Positions 1-14,400 of a stretch of 64,000 nt of DNA are shown here, piece by piece. The stretch is from Lycocorax pyrrhopterus obiensis (lineage: Eukaryota; Chordata; Aves; Passeriformes; Paradisaeidae), in contig JACSVZ010000039.1 in the NCBI GenBank assembly GCA_014706295.1, forward strand, positions 2,418,001-2,482,000. Reading direction: 5' to 3'. The notes beneath the pieces are model-generated. The model searched no databases and was not told the origin of the DNA. It saw nothing but the letters and a program-made list of their open reading frames with translations. The translations under genes were made by a program, and so were the position numbers. Each line of letters opens with the position of its first letter. The first letter of the stretch is position 1.

Positions 1-3000
1 TCACTTACAGAGGTCCATACCCCAACTTTTTCTGTCTTTCTTAGACTTAAATGACATGAAACATAGTTTGTGAAAATTGCATCTGTATGTAACTAGATAT
101 GGTGTAACTCCTGGTGACTGAGAAATTATTCAGTGCAGTAACTAACTGTAAAAAACCAAGAGCTTACAACTTTTGTATTATCACCGAACAATTTTGAAAG
201 CTTCCTTCTGCCATAACCCTCAAAAGCATTATCAGCTTTTTTGGAGGACAGCAGCTGAGAATGCTTCCACATTTGAATCAAATATCAAAATAAACAATTC
301 CTTCCATTATACAATATTAGATACAGAGAGGTTTTTCTCCTTCATTTACAGAAACTGTGCATGAGTTTTGCTGAGAAATTCTGGATTCCAACAGTAACTC
401 CCCCAGCAGCAGCTAAGCCTCACAACCTCAAGCTCAAAATACTAAATTTCTTGCAAACACAGTAGGCATCATTCCTCTGTAAAATTCCAGCTTCCTGCCT
501 CTCACTTCCACAGCCCTATCTATTATCAAGGCAGAGGTAAAAGTACCAGCACCATTCAATGGATCAGCAGGACTGAGAGAGCCAAGAGCCACCACACGAT
601 TTGCTTATGCACCCATTACTGGTGCAAAAGGCAATAATCCTGTCTGAATTCCACAACCCTAATAATCTTGGTTTTTCTTCCTTGATAATTCACATTTATC
701 CAACATCCTTCTCTGCAATTTAGCTCTTTATTTAGCTCACAAAGTAGGCATTATCCTAAGTAGTTAGAGTATTCATCTTTTGGTGTCAGTGCCAGTTACC
801 CCGGCAACAAACCTTTGAAGGGAAACCTTGTTTTCATCTGGTAACTCAAAATAGGACTAAAGGGTCAACTGGAAAGCAAATGGAAAAAGGCGGCTCTTAA
901 GCCTGAAAAATGTTCAACAAATGGCCTGTCTTCATTTGCAGAGTTCAAAAGTCTAAGAGAAATATTTTTTTTTTAATTTACTATGTCACATGACTGGGGA
1001 AAAACCCCTAAAAAGTGGCATGCTAGTTGCTCACTTAAAAAAATAGATACAACAGCGTTGCATTTCAAGAAGCACTTGGGAGAAGCCTCAAGAATGTAGA
1101 TGATAAAATCCTGACCAAATTTAAATAAGAAGAAACCACACAGTCTAATTACAAACACTAGAAACAATGACAAAAGTTTTAAGTCTACTGTGTCTCAGAC
1201 ACATCTGTGCTCAGACACACACAAATGGCGTATCTCACCCTTCCCCTGCAGTGAGACCTATGTGTGCTATATCTGCTGAGTTTAGACAAAGTAGTCCTGT
1301 GACCAAGCAGTATAAACACTGAATTAAAAATGGGTCCTATGGCAAAGGAAAAAGGCAAAACAACTCATGTAAGAGTTATCTGAGATTCTGCCTGCTGATT
1401 TGCAGAGCAGCGGTGCTTTCTGCAGAAACAACATGCGAGTCTCCATAAATACATGAAAGCGGAACAGATTCCGACTATCTTCTGCCAAGGCCAGGAATGA
1501 GACCTTTGCTTGATTTGGATCACCTGAAGCAAAAACCCCGAGAATGAGGAAAAAAAACCCCACACTCCTCTGATGACAATGGATTTGCTACAATTATGTT
1601 TTGTGTAAGGCAGAATGAGCCGATAGCACGGCAGTGCAATGGTATAATGAACTCCACATGACAGCAGCACACAGCATGGGATTCATCTGACAAAAGATGG
1701 ATACTGTCCACCATGTCACCTATCCCACAAAAACCATGTAGAAAAGCTGATACTTTTAGACAGTTCATGTCATTAGAAACTAAAGATATAAATCAGGCCA
1801 GGTGAACTGCACCCAAATACCTATTTCTCCCCACTGGCTATTTAAGGGAGCACAGGATGACTGCCTTCCATGACATATCCATAGCATAGCACAGTCTCTA
1901 ATGCCAGGAGACATAATGCCCACTCCAAAGCCAGAGTCAGCATGGGTTCACCTCAGGAAACAGAAAGCCTGGTATTGCTTCTGAAATCCTCTTGAAATAT
2001 AAACTCAAAGCCCAAATGGATATTATTCTTTTAACTGGCTTACAAGGATGATATAAATACATTCCTGACTGTATATATATGGGACATGGGAATTTCAAAA
2101 CAAGCCACAACTCCAGAAATGCTATTTACATTCGTTCTCATTCTGGATACATCAGATACTTCAGATAATTATGGCGAACAATTGAAGATAACTGCCAGAC
2201 ACGTAAATTTGTCTTGGCTTTGTTTTTTTGTTGAGAGTTAGTTTGAAAGACAGGAGTTTCATATTAAGAGTTATCAAAAGTACTTGGTAAAATATAACAT
2301 AATTTAAAAATTGCTTTGTCTAGAGGAAATAGCTTTAGTCAGTGAGCAGCACTGCAATTACTGACCAAGCATGCATAGGTCAATATTGCTCAGCAGAAAT
2401 ATTAACTGCTATTTTTTATTCTAATTTGCATTTATAAAAATAGAATCAGGACATGCAGTTATTTGTTCACAAGTCTTGGAATAATGCACTCACAATATTT
2501 ACCATTTTGGCATAACCTTCTACTGAAATTAATCAAGTGACGCTGATTTCAACGGAAAAAAAGGACCAGTTCGTGTTTGCAATACCATCTACTGTGTATT
2601 ACTGTTTCCACAAGCAAATAATGGAGGACATGTGATGCTTTTATTTTAACTGCTTGGATTTCTTCTCTCTGGAGTGCATTAGGATAAAATTAGTGAGCTA
2701 TATTTCTACCCACTTGTGATTAGCAATAAATACTCGATCTTGTAGCCTGGTGCACTTTTCCCCTGTGAAATCTAATCAACACCCACTTTTAAAAATTCAG
2801 ATATGAAGATACATATTTCTTCTTGTGTAGAAAAAGCACAAGGAAAGATGATACAATATGATACAGTATGATAACAGCTATGGGTCTTTAGGGTGGGGAA
2901 AAAAATTACTAATGAAGGGATGTCTACACAATCATGAAGTGAAAAGAAAACGTTTAATATTTCTCCTGGTTCCGGAATTAGGGATGTAGAGGGAAAGTAT

Positions 3001-6000
3001 GCAGTGAAAAATGCTTTGGTACTACTGAACACAAGCAGAAAGGATTCGGCTTCCAGTTTAGAGAGCCCTGAACCGTTTCTTATCTTGACGTAAGTCAAGG
3101 TGGTTACTAGGGGAGATATCAAGGAGGATGTTGGCTCCTTCATTCTTCCTCTAAGAATCCAGTACTGGCTTATCCTTGAAGATTATGAATTAGAGTAGCT
3201 AAGACCCTAGGCTGATTCCATAAGGCTAGCTCATGAAAAGAATGACCAGGGTTTTTTTTACTTAATATTGTAAATTTCTATTTTCTACTGAGTCTGTTTC
3301 TAAAATAATATTCTTCCAAAGTATTTTTCCTAATCAGAAGAAAATTTGTGCTTCTGATTGACCTTCCAACTGATTTTTTGGTGAATACCCATTTATTTTG
3401 TTCTTGACTGGAACAACTGATTTGTCTTTGTGACAGACAAATGTATGTAATAGATAAGCATATTTCTGTAAATTTGATTGCAAGCCTATGACAAGACCCC
3501 AAACTAACACTTACAGTGTTACATACTATATAAAACTATATCCCATAAACCTTAAGAAAATCCCAGGGTAGCTAGGACAGAACGTCTGCTACAGGTGCAG
3601 ACTGTAAGAGCAGTGGTGCAAGGACCAACTTCTTTACACTACATCTCTGGTATTAATACTACACTCTGGGGCAGTATTATTAAAAGCTGGGCGGGTGGAA
3701 ATCAATTCAATATGTTTGTGTCTAGGAAGAGAAAGAAACTGGTTAGAGAATACCTTGGAAACACACCAGAGATGCACAGAAGAGATGCTTATGTATACAA
3801 GTTCTGGACTCTTAACATGAACAGGTAAGTCTAAGGCAAACTTTTGCCAGTGTGAACTGATGAATGAAAGGCGTACTCATTTTCCATTGGGGAGATGTTT
3901 CTTTTCTATGCAAACATTTCCTGCTTTGACCTGCTTCTTTGAAAGTTTGTTTTAGACTACCGAACAGCTTCCTTCTTGTTGTTCCTTTAAACTCAAGCCT
4001 CTGTCAGTGTTACACCTGCTAAGAAAGCAGTTTATCGGAAAATAGCCTAGACTGGATTCAGTGCAGTCTCCCTTTCTCATGCTACTAACTCATACCGTGG
4101 GCACAAATCAACCTGTGTAAAAAAGAGAAAATATTTTGTTCTCTCTCTCTCCCCAGATTGCACAGGAGGTGAAGAAAACACTTTTGTCTTCTTGTTGCTA
4201 TTTACCTTTTATCTAAAGAGTCTCATGCTCAGTCAATGAAAAAACGCTAGAAAGATCTGAGCTTATCCAAAAGCAAAATGGATTTTGTTTGTGATACTTT
4301 TGAAACAATTACTCTTCAGGAAAGCCAGTTATGGAAGAGTTCCAATATTCCATTAAATGCTCTTATTTTTAATCTAAATGTTTTCCTTACATGTTACAAA
4401 GAAAGTGTAATGGTTATAAAACACTTGTGGATCAATTTAATAACTGAATTTACTAACTGAAAGTATTATTTTTAATGAATAAGAAATATTTATTTCATTT
4501 TATTAAAATACTTTCTTCAAAATTTGCTCTTTCATTTTGTTTCTCAATGAAAGATCTGTTGTCTTAATTGTTACCTACTAAAACCTGTTGGTTTCCAATT
4601 AGCTGCAACTTTTTGGCACTACTTGTTGCTAACTAGAAGGCTACAAAAATTATGCGTATTTACACACATACACAGATACTACATATAAATGAAAATATAT
4701 CTACAGAGCTTTATATCAGAAAATGTATTCATTCGCTGACAGTTTTGCATTTTAATTTATAAAACAGTGAAGCTAATTGGTGTCAAACTGCATTCAGATG
4801 AAAACTAGAATCACAAAATGTAGAAAATAATGTTCCAAAAATAGTTATGTACATTTATCAGACTTCTGGATTCATACATACACAGTCTCCTCCCTCCCCA
4901 CAATTATCTCCAGTTTAGGAAAATTATTTACAAATCAAAAAGAAGTCATATTTTCAGCTAAATGAGCTAAAAGTCCTGATGATCATATATATAAGGAATT
5001 TAAGATTGAGAGGCTTGTTTTTATATGTAAAACTGGACAGAATGCAACTGCATTTCAATTCCACATGAATCTATAGTTCTGGAACTGGGCAAGCCAAAAA
5101 TACTATTTCTTTACCCACAGAACACACTAGAGACTACTACAGAGAGGTTAGGCCAGAAGTATTCACATTTGATAGTATGTCAAACATTCTGGCTCTAAAA
5201 TTTGTAGCACTTAGAAATTTTTGAAATAAAATATAAAGAGTGTATAACAGTAAATATTGACTGATATGTCATAATTTTAAACAGGAAGTACTGCCTTGAA
5301 GAAAAAAAAAAAACCTTACTTGAATAAAGTAGACAAAACTAACCCAAATGTTATACACCAGAACACATAAACATATTATATTCACCTTCTGAAAAAGATG
5401 GGTATGTGTGATATGAATCCTACCCCCTCCTAGCTTTCCAGCACTGTACTGGTCAATGCCAAGAAGCCATACAATAGTTTCTCTGTAGTCTCTGGTGTCA
5501 GGAATTACCTACTTTTTAAAACAGCCCTAAAATAAAAGTAGGCAAACTGGGTCACAACAGCCAAGCTGTGTGTGAGACAGCAGATTCTGTAATTGATCTT
5601 GAGCCACGCAAGACCTGGTCATTCTAAATTTGTCTCACTTAGCATTTCATTACCTTTTGTCTCCAGAAACAGAGTTGTTTCCTGGAAGAAGACCTCCCTG
5701 GTTTCTGACCATCTTGTATTTCAGTCAGAGCCGAATACACATTCAGTATCAACCACAGAAAAAAAAGAGTGATTCCTCATGGAACCAGGGTGATGTCAAA
5801 AAAGGTTATGAAAATAAGCACAACATTCTTCCAGTCTATGCATTAGGAACTCTACTATGTATAGAGAAAAATGTACTAACCAGATAATAAATCTGACTCA
5901 ATTTGCCATGAAAATGCAAGCCACTTTTTTTTCTGAAGTTTGTTTAAATGCTGAAAAGTTCTAACTTCAGAATAAATTTAAGTTTACTGAAAAATAGAAA

Positions 6001-8147
6001 AAGCTGAAGACAGTCTCTTGACACAAATTGTCTTTTTGTTAGTGGGTATTTCCATTAATGTATTGGGTATTAATGTAGTGGGTATTTCCTGGTATTATGT
6101 TAAGATGCTACTAGAAAACGAGGATAAGCCTTAGCCCCTTTTGCATGTATGATTCTGACTCTATCAGCTATTCCTGAAATAGAATTTGGGCAAACTATAT
6201 TCCTCTTGTACTCCATCAAGTCCAGCTTTCTGTCTGACATTGCATTTTCTCCCACGTAATTTTGTTTTCCTAAGACCATTTTTGCACAAAAACACCTCAC
6301 TTCTGCAGCCAAAGACTAACTTTTAAAAAAAAATTCTATTATCAGAACTTTTAATAATATCCCACTAAATTTTCTGTCCAGAATGAGGAGTCCTCATTCC
6401 TGACACAATCTCTATTCAGTTGGAAATTAATCAAGGAGGAACAATCCTACAACGCTGTCAAACAATAATGATGGCTGAAACACTCAGTTTCCAACATGAT
6501 GCTTCATCCTCACATGGTCCAGTGTGTAAAAAGAGTTAATTTTTAACCACACACAAGCACGATGAGGATTTGCATATGGTCACTTACATCTTCAAACCAG
6601 AGCACCAGCTCCCCACACTGACTGAAGACCTCAGAGGTCCTCCTTCTGCCTGCTTCTATGATGGCAAGAAAATAGTCATCTTTTTTGCTCCACAGACTCC
6701 AACTATAATCTCACAAAATGTCTTTTTTTCCATAAACAAAGCCAAAAATAACTTCTTAGTCATTTGATTGTGAACAGAATAGCCTTTTATCAAAGCACTG
6801 CACCACTGCTGACAGAAATGGCAGTAATAATCACCCTCCCCAAATATGTAACCTCGAAGGACATATAGTCCTTACCAGGGTGATAAAAATCCAGCTAAGA
6901 GGAACTGCACTGCTTGCTCAGTTCTCAACTGGTTTTATAAATCTGTAATAAGTCTTTTCTAATACAGCTATAACAATTTAGATAATCTGTCTAATTAGAC
7001 AAAACCAGGAAGACCATATGGATACAGGACAAACCCTCCCACAACACATTATGCTAAGAAGCAAGGATTTGGGGGTTATGCTGATTATTTAATGCCTCTC
7101 AGAGGCAGGAAGCCACAGTGAACAGACATATCAAATGGCAAATAACCCCACAGCAGCCAAATGCTGGGAGCCGTAACCCTGCCAGCACCTGCAGAAAGGG
7201 CAACAAATCTCCAGCCTTCTGGGCTACACTTCAGAGCAAAACCACTTGTAAACATTTCAAACTATTTAACTGTGACAGTCAGACTTACCTCAAATCTCAC
7301 ACTCATGATAAAATACTGGTTATGTGAGTCTGCTGCATACGCACAAAGAAACTGCCTCAGCTATCAAAGACCTCATGTTTAGTAAGATTGATTTCAAATA
7401 AACAGCTCTCTGTGTTGCTGGGAAATGGGGGGAACTGAAATACTATCATATTTTCTGTTATTACAGGCACATATCACATAGCACAGCAGGACCCAATTAG
7501 TGTTAGTACGACATTAATGATTATTAATGCCAATTTGTATGGACAAAATTGGACCTCTTGCAAGGATTTGATCCATTCATTAATTCCCAGTTTTCAGGAT
7601 ACCTTCCAGAAGCAAAGCAAAGTGCTTTTGTCATTGCAAACATTAGAAAGGCACATATAATATATTTTGTTCTGGAATGCTGCAGTTAACTGAAATTATA
7701 TGTCTCAAGCAATCAGACCACAAAACCAGGATGCTCACTATGAAAGCAGCCTAGAATAAAGGGTGCAAAAGCAGATAGTTCTCAATTTGAAATGATAAGC
7801 TGGAGCTGGTGAGGCGTATTTCACACACAGCAACAGTTTCGCTCTCTGACTTCAGTCAGTGACTGTCTCTTGCAGGGTCAACTGGAAAAAGTATTTTTGG
7901 CTCTTTGGTCAAAGAGAGTTATTTCCAAGATGAACAAGATAAACTCTCCAACACTTTCTGTTTGTGGACACGTAGGAAGTAAAAATACCTGTGATAATAA
8001 AGGACTAGCCTTTTAAAATGAGGAAAGATGGTAATAGTTTCCCACCTGTGCAATAGCTCTGTACTAAGACCATGCATGGAAGATTATAGATGCTAAGCCT
8101 GAGCTTCGCCAAAGTCAGAATTCCCTAGCTGGCAGCAGAGGCAAGAG
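1..8147. other. Unique AT-rich intronic sequence
   Basis: No exon, RNA gene or recognisable transposon is visible. All open frames are short (123 codons at most) and without family resemblance. Two small local structures are present: a 14-bp direct repeat (6040-6053 and 6076-6089) and a 7-bp inverted repeat CATTAAT/ATTAATG with a 4-base loop (7512-7529). Confidence 0.7.
6040..6089. repeat. Short direct repeat, 36-bp spacing
   Basis: The 14-mer TAGTGGGTATTTCC occurs at 6040-6053 and again at 6076-6089. The sequence between also repeats GGGTATT and ATTAATGTA. It looks like a small local tandem duplication followed by divergence. Confidence 0.7.
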
Positions 8148-8148
8148 T

Positions 8149-8475
8149 ATCACAGAATCATACGACAGTTTGGTTGGAAGGGACCTTTAAAGATCTCTGC
8201 AATGAGCAGGGAAATCTTCAATTAGATCTGGTTACTCAGTGCCCCTCCAACCTGACCTTGAATCTTTCCAAGGATGGGGCATCTACCACTTCTCTGTGCA
8301 ACCTGTTCCAGTGTTTCACCACTTGCATCATAAAAGAATTATTCCTTGTATCTAGCGTGAATCTACAATCTTTTAGTTTAAAACCATTACCTCTTGTCCT
8401 CTCACAAAAGTCCCTACCAAAAATCATCTGGAGCAGCTCCATATTCCACAAAACGCTTAAAAAATTACCAATAAA
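8149..8475 (-). mobile_element. CR1 LINE 3' fragment, minus strand
   Basis: The 3' end lies at the left: read on the plus strand it begins ATCACAGAATCATA and GGTTGGAAGGGACC, the complement of the characteristic avian CR1 3' tail being on the other strand. The minus-strand translation shows the degraded CR1 C-terminal region (ERTRGNGFKLK, VVKHWNRLHREVVDAPSLERFK). It is 5'-truncated and non-functional. Its orientation matches the direction of KCNQ5 transcription. Confidence 0.88.
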
Positions 8476-11400
8476 CACAACAACAGATCTCCCCGAGAAG
8501 CAGGACATGGCAGTTCCCATGAAATATAATCACATGTATGAAATGTTAAGGCACGCTGAATTGATGGAGATCCTCCCCCAAAATGCTCTGTAAATTTGTA
8601 GCTTGAAGTTCACTCGAGGAAAATAAAAAGATGGTAGTGTGGCTAACCAAAGACACAACCACTTCTCCTTAGTAACTTCCTGAATCTAAAGCCAACCACA
8701 CTGTATGATTAAATAGCTCACCAAGTCCAGTCATTACAAGTCAATACTTATAATGCTATGGTTAGGGAGCCCAAAAAAAGACTTATCAAACTTTGAACTT
8801 TTGGAAACATCACAGACAGTGTGTTTAATAAATACATACATACACAAGGGAAGTATTATAGGTAAAACCTGAAAAAAATGTAAAAGCAAACTAATACATC
8901 AAAAGTACATAGAAAACATAGTTACTTCAGAGAATAAAAAAAAAAGAAAAGAAAAATCAACATTTAACCAGTGATAATTATAGTCTTTATCAAAGATAAA
9001 GTCCTTGCGGAAAATATGGGAAGAAATTCTGTTTGCAGTCATACCATTCTAAGCAGAGATACTGCTTTGAAAAGTAAAAGCTGAAGCATTAAGTTAGAGG
9101 TATAAATCTCACCCCTTTTGGTATGTGACCATGTTGTATGTAGCCTGATCATGTCCTCTAACTAGAATTTTCCCTTGTCTATGTGTTGGTAGTTCCTCAA
9201 AATAAGTAAAATAAAAGATTATCGCCAACACACAAGTCTTTGTTACTGCACTGGCTATTCTGTGGGGGTTTTTTCCCCCTCCTCTGAACAAAGGAGGGAG
9301 AAGAGAGGAAGAAAAAAAAAAAACAAACCTATTCTTGCTGCTTACTTGCAGAGAAATGTGTACTCCAGATTGCACAGTGAACTCAGAGTTGTTTTGGTTT
9401 TAATACTTAATTCATTAGTAATGGAAAAACGTCACATCATAGTAAAGGAATAATCTGGTGAATTTCTCAACTTGCAGGACATTGTTTTTGATAATTTGCC
9501 AAGCAGAGTGGAAGATTTATTACGCAGAGTATGCCAAAATGGCAAAGGGCTTCTCACACTGTAGGGCCACAAAACAATTGTTTTATGGGACTGAATTTAC
9601 TGGTTCTTATGCTTTATTGCCCTATATTGCCACACAAAAAACATTACGTCTGCTGCAGGTCTGGTATTGCATCGCAACAGGCTGAGAAATCAGCTGGGAT
9701 GTTTCATTTGGTTCTTTCAGGCCACCAAATCACCTTTCAGTTCAATACATGTCCCAACACTTTTGTCAACCAGATGGCCAGTGTTTCAACACGCACTTTT
9801 GCTATCACTGTTTTGTTACTTTGTTATGAGGAAAAATAAACATATTTCTCCTAGAAGGTAGATCAGTTTCACTGTCTTTGGATATAGTATAGGTGATATA
9901 CCAATGTCTACTTTTATGCAAAGTTTATTTTTAAAATTCAGATATTTTCTGCAAAATATAGGCATGCCATAGAAGAAGACAGTTGTCTTTATTTCAACTT
10001 CAAATTTCACCTTGTAATTACAAACAGAACAAAACACATTCCTTCTTTTTTATTTTTTTTAAGCACCAACTTTTATACATATGTAGTTTAGGTCTAATTT
10101 GTAGGTCAAAATATTTCTGGAGTGGAAGAAAAATTCCAGTTCTAAAAATATCTAATATACCATCTAATGTTATCAGGAAAACATACATTTTGTAGTTTGT
10201 CAGTGGGATACAGCACCATGAGTAAGAAGCAGATCTGACACTGATGGGAAAAAGATAAAAAAAACAAAACTTGTTTCTTAAGCATAGTAATATACCTAGA
10301 GTGACATATCTCTATTCTCACTTGTAGGTTAACAAGTGTATAGTTATTTTTCCTAGTTCTTATACAGTAGTCCCTGATGCCTTTTTTTTCAGTGAAGAAA
10401 AAAATGTACATGCTCAGATACAGCAAATAAACTTGAAGCCCAGACTGTTGTCATGGTTACTCGGAGACATCCTAGTATATGAAGTCTCTTACAGGTAATT
10501 TTCATTTTTGTTTTAAAAATTATTCATTTGTTTACAAAGCTAAAATTCTTTACTACTGCACTCTTAGGTGCCAATACATCCATAATTTAGTGGCTACTGT
10601 TTTTCCAAGTAATTTAGCTTTAATGGCCTCTGCGCAGTGGAAAATGTGGTATCATAAGGGTTTCCAGAGCAATTCCAAGCAAGAAACAGCAAAGTGTTTT
10701 GTCTTGATAAATTGGACAAACTGGCCATAGCATACCACCTTCTAAATATGTGGCTTCACAGATGAATTATATGTTCATTTTACTCCAATGCTTTAGCTAA
10801 ACACTAAACTTTATTTATTTATTCTGGACACATTTCCTTATGCTATTGCAGTTAAGCACTTGCCAGCAATTTTATTTTTAGACTGTGCACTTTGGTGGTA
10901 AAAACTGAGAAATCGCAATATTTCACACTGAAATCTTGATTTGTATTGTTTTAAAAAGATGTTTCTTTTCTGAAAACATCTACCCTTCAAACATATTTAA
11001 GAGTTTGAAGATCTGCAATAGAAGGATGGAATGCCCAGGTCATATTTCACATGTGCCTGTGAAAGAACTAGAATTTACATGTGTAAACTGGAGTCCATAA
11101 AAGATTTTCATAAAATTCTCAGCAGCAGGCAAAACTGTTTTTTTAAAATAATGTTTATGTACTCCAGCTCACCAACTGATGGAAAGCAATACAAATTTTT
11201 ACAAATACAGTTAACCTCAAATTTTACAAGCATGCTAATGTTCTGTCAGTTCAAGTATGTTACTGAAAATGTGAGCTGACTTCAAGCATTGCATTTCTTT
11301 GGGAGGCTTTGTTCAACATGTTCTTAGCTAATTTTAACACAGGATCTTAATTCTGGCATGATTAAAATTCATGGTGTGGATGTCTTAATAGGGGATCAAA

Positions 11401-14400
11401 TGTTTTAGGGAACTATTTGTGTATAAAACTAGCCAGAAAGGTAGGCAATGATGTTACCACCTGTTGTACAGGAGTTCCATTTCTCTGTGAGCAGCAGCAA
11501 CAACTGAGAGAAACCTTAACAGGTGCCTTTGGAGGAGGAAAGCTCTCCGAGTGTATCTCTGGGTACCAGCTTAACCCAGCTGCTTTCTCTTGACAATGTT
11601 CAAGTTCACTCACATATCCACAATGGGTCTGTTTAAATGTGCATTTAGAAAGCACCTTTCTGAAGATCAAGGGATGGAAAAAAAGAAAATGAAAAGAAGG
11701 ACTGAGGTGAAAGGTAAGGGGAAAAGAGATTCAAGTCAGCAGGCAGATGGAAAGGAGGTAATTCGAATTAATTATTATCCATTAACTACCTGATATGCTG
11801 CAAACACAGTCGCAGTGACCCAAATTGCTCCCAGCTCTGCAGTCTTATACTCTCTTGGCAAGGATAAACAGGAAAATGAGGAAAACGATAAAAGCAGGGA
11901 CATATTAAAGCAAATAAGCAGGCTTCCATTTCCCTCAGCAACATAAGGATGAGGACAAGTGCAATTCACCACACCTATACTTATTTTCTCCATGCAAGCA
12001 AGCAAGGTTGCAGGGAGAAAACCTGCATCTCCTTGTCCAGAAGCAAATTACTTTCCTCACACCACCTGTATAACCAAGCAGACACAGAGAATCACCTTAA
12101 GTAAAATTTAATATTCTTAGTAATAAAATTTAACATGTGCCTTTGCCAGAACTCCATAAGCTTTCATGACATGAACTAGTGGATTCTCTTTAGCACTTAC
12201 TGATACCTGCCTCTGGATCGGTCACCAAACCTGTATTTCCTCACAGCGCCGCAGATCCCTCTCCCAGCAGAAAAGGCAGCAAGGCGCCTTCTGTCAGCAC
12301 TGAAATGTTTAATCCTCAGCCTCTGGTCAAGTCATGTCAAGCCAGAAGTCACCTTCTGATTTCTACTACCCTGCCATGGTGGCAAACAGAAGTCAATCAG
12401 CTGAAGCAGGGTCAGTCAGACTGGACAGAAACAGCCATGCCGGCCTGGGAGCATCCAGCTTTTGCTCGGGGGAAAAACCCTTACTCACTCTAATTCCTGT
12501 AAATGAAGAGCAAAGCAACTTTACCTTAATGAGGGTACGGTCTAATTTAGGTGGGAACTACGTACACACAATGTATGCTCATTGTTTTTAAATTATTTAA
12601 GTCACTCAATGATTGAATTTATTTTGTTAATTGGTTTCTAGAGGGCCAGTATCATGCGTCACACCTACCCAGGGGAGGAAAGGCAGGGGCTCAAAATCCA
12701 GTTAAATAAATCAGCCTGGACCCTGAGACAGACTTGAGATTTGAAGGAAATGCAACATCTCACCCTAAGAAACACGAAGGAAAAAGCTGTCATGGCACAG
12801 GAAGTGCAGGAAAGGGAAAGAAATCAAGCCAACCTCATAACATCGCTGCAGTATTAATTAATTAAGAAACCGAGCCAAAGTAGACATGTGCAAATGCCAT
12901 TGGCATCACCTTTACCCTACCCAGACAGGAAGATCTGTGAACAGATCACAGATCCCTTTATCACTGGCTATCTCATGATGGACCAAAAGAAAATTACTGT
13001 TAGTAATTAATTTTAGCAGGAGAGCTCCAGGTGCAAACAACATTTCACAGCTATGTCCTAGCTCAGAAGCAAATACCCAAAGACAATCTGTGTATAAGCT
13101 CTATGCTATGGAAGAGCAGGAGGATCTTCACAAAAGAGGTGAGGGAAGAGGCACCTTGCTTGCACATCCCTTTTGGCTCCTTTCCCAAAGGCCAGACCCA
13201 TCTACAACTGCAAACCTTCAATCTAAAGCAACTCTGACAGTTTCTTTCCCAGTTTCTTACTTTATTTCTGGTAGCTAAATGTAAACAAAATCCTGCATTT
13301 CCTCTTTCATTTTTTGTTTGGTTGGTTGTTTTTCTTTAAGTATGATAGAATGTTTTAAATCATGTTTTTCTAAATAATTCAGGTGAAAGGAAACACATGG
13401 CTAAAAAAAAATCTCAGCTAGTATGGCCCACAACTAAAAATATGACTGAAAACTCATTATTGAGACACGGATGAGGAACATCAGGCAAATCTGAGATCAG
13501 GGAATGACAGTGGCTCAAGCTATAATTAGAAAAGAGAAAGAGCATTCACTGTCCTTAAGTTTATGCTGTCTTACAACCAAGCCATATGTAAAACAACACA
13601 CATATGAATTAATCATTTCTGAACATAGACAGTGAAATGTTCAGGACTGTTCACACATTATCACAATTCACAGGCATCTCCAGTCCTGAAAACATTTGTC
13701 TCCCCCTACTCCACATATCTTTTCTAAAATGAGAGAATGGAAATAAACAACTCTAAAAGAAAGTGCATAAAATATAATGTGAGCATCTTTCTCATAGGTT
13801 TGCCACATGATATTTATGAGAAGCCTTTCCCTCCAAAAAAAAATCTCAGCCCACTCAGCTTTTCCCAAGTTTTTGCCGTTCACCACACAGAAAGCCCAAG
13901 CTTTCAATCCACTCTTTTGAAGCTTTCAATTCATTACCCACCTCTCAGCAGTTTCCCAAGTGGCACTCCAATTGTAGATGTTCTCTGAGAGCATGACATC
14001 AAAGATTTATGCTTCCTTTAGCTATAGGATTTATTTAATTTTCAATATAACTTCACATTTAAGAACTCCAGACTGTTTACCTTTACTGAATTGTCAAATA
14101 TTAATCTTCTTTCTAAAAATAATTCCCATAAAATCTTAGAAATTAGAAGCAAGGCAAATATATTTATCAATAAAGAACACAAAGACAAGGAAAACACAGT
14201 TCTTCAAGCAAACTTGAGTAGCTGAAAAACTCAAAGCTACAGACTACAAAGTCAGACTCACAGAAGCATCCTTACTCTCCCACTTTCCTCTAATTTGAAA
14301 AAACTTATAATGTGAACCGGGAACTACAAGGTTTGAGTCATTAACATTAAAAAGCCTTTTCTAAGAATGTATTTAATACAGATGGCACAATGAAAAAAAC

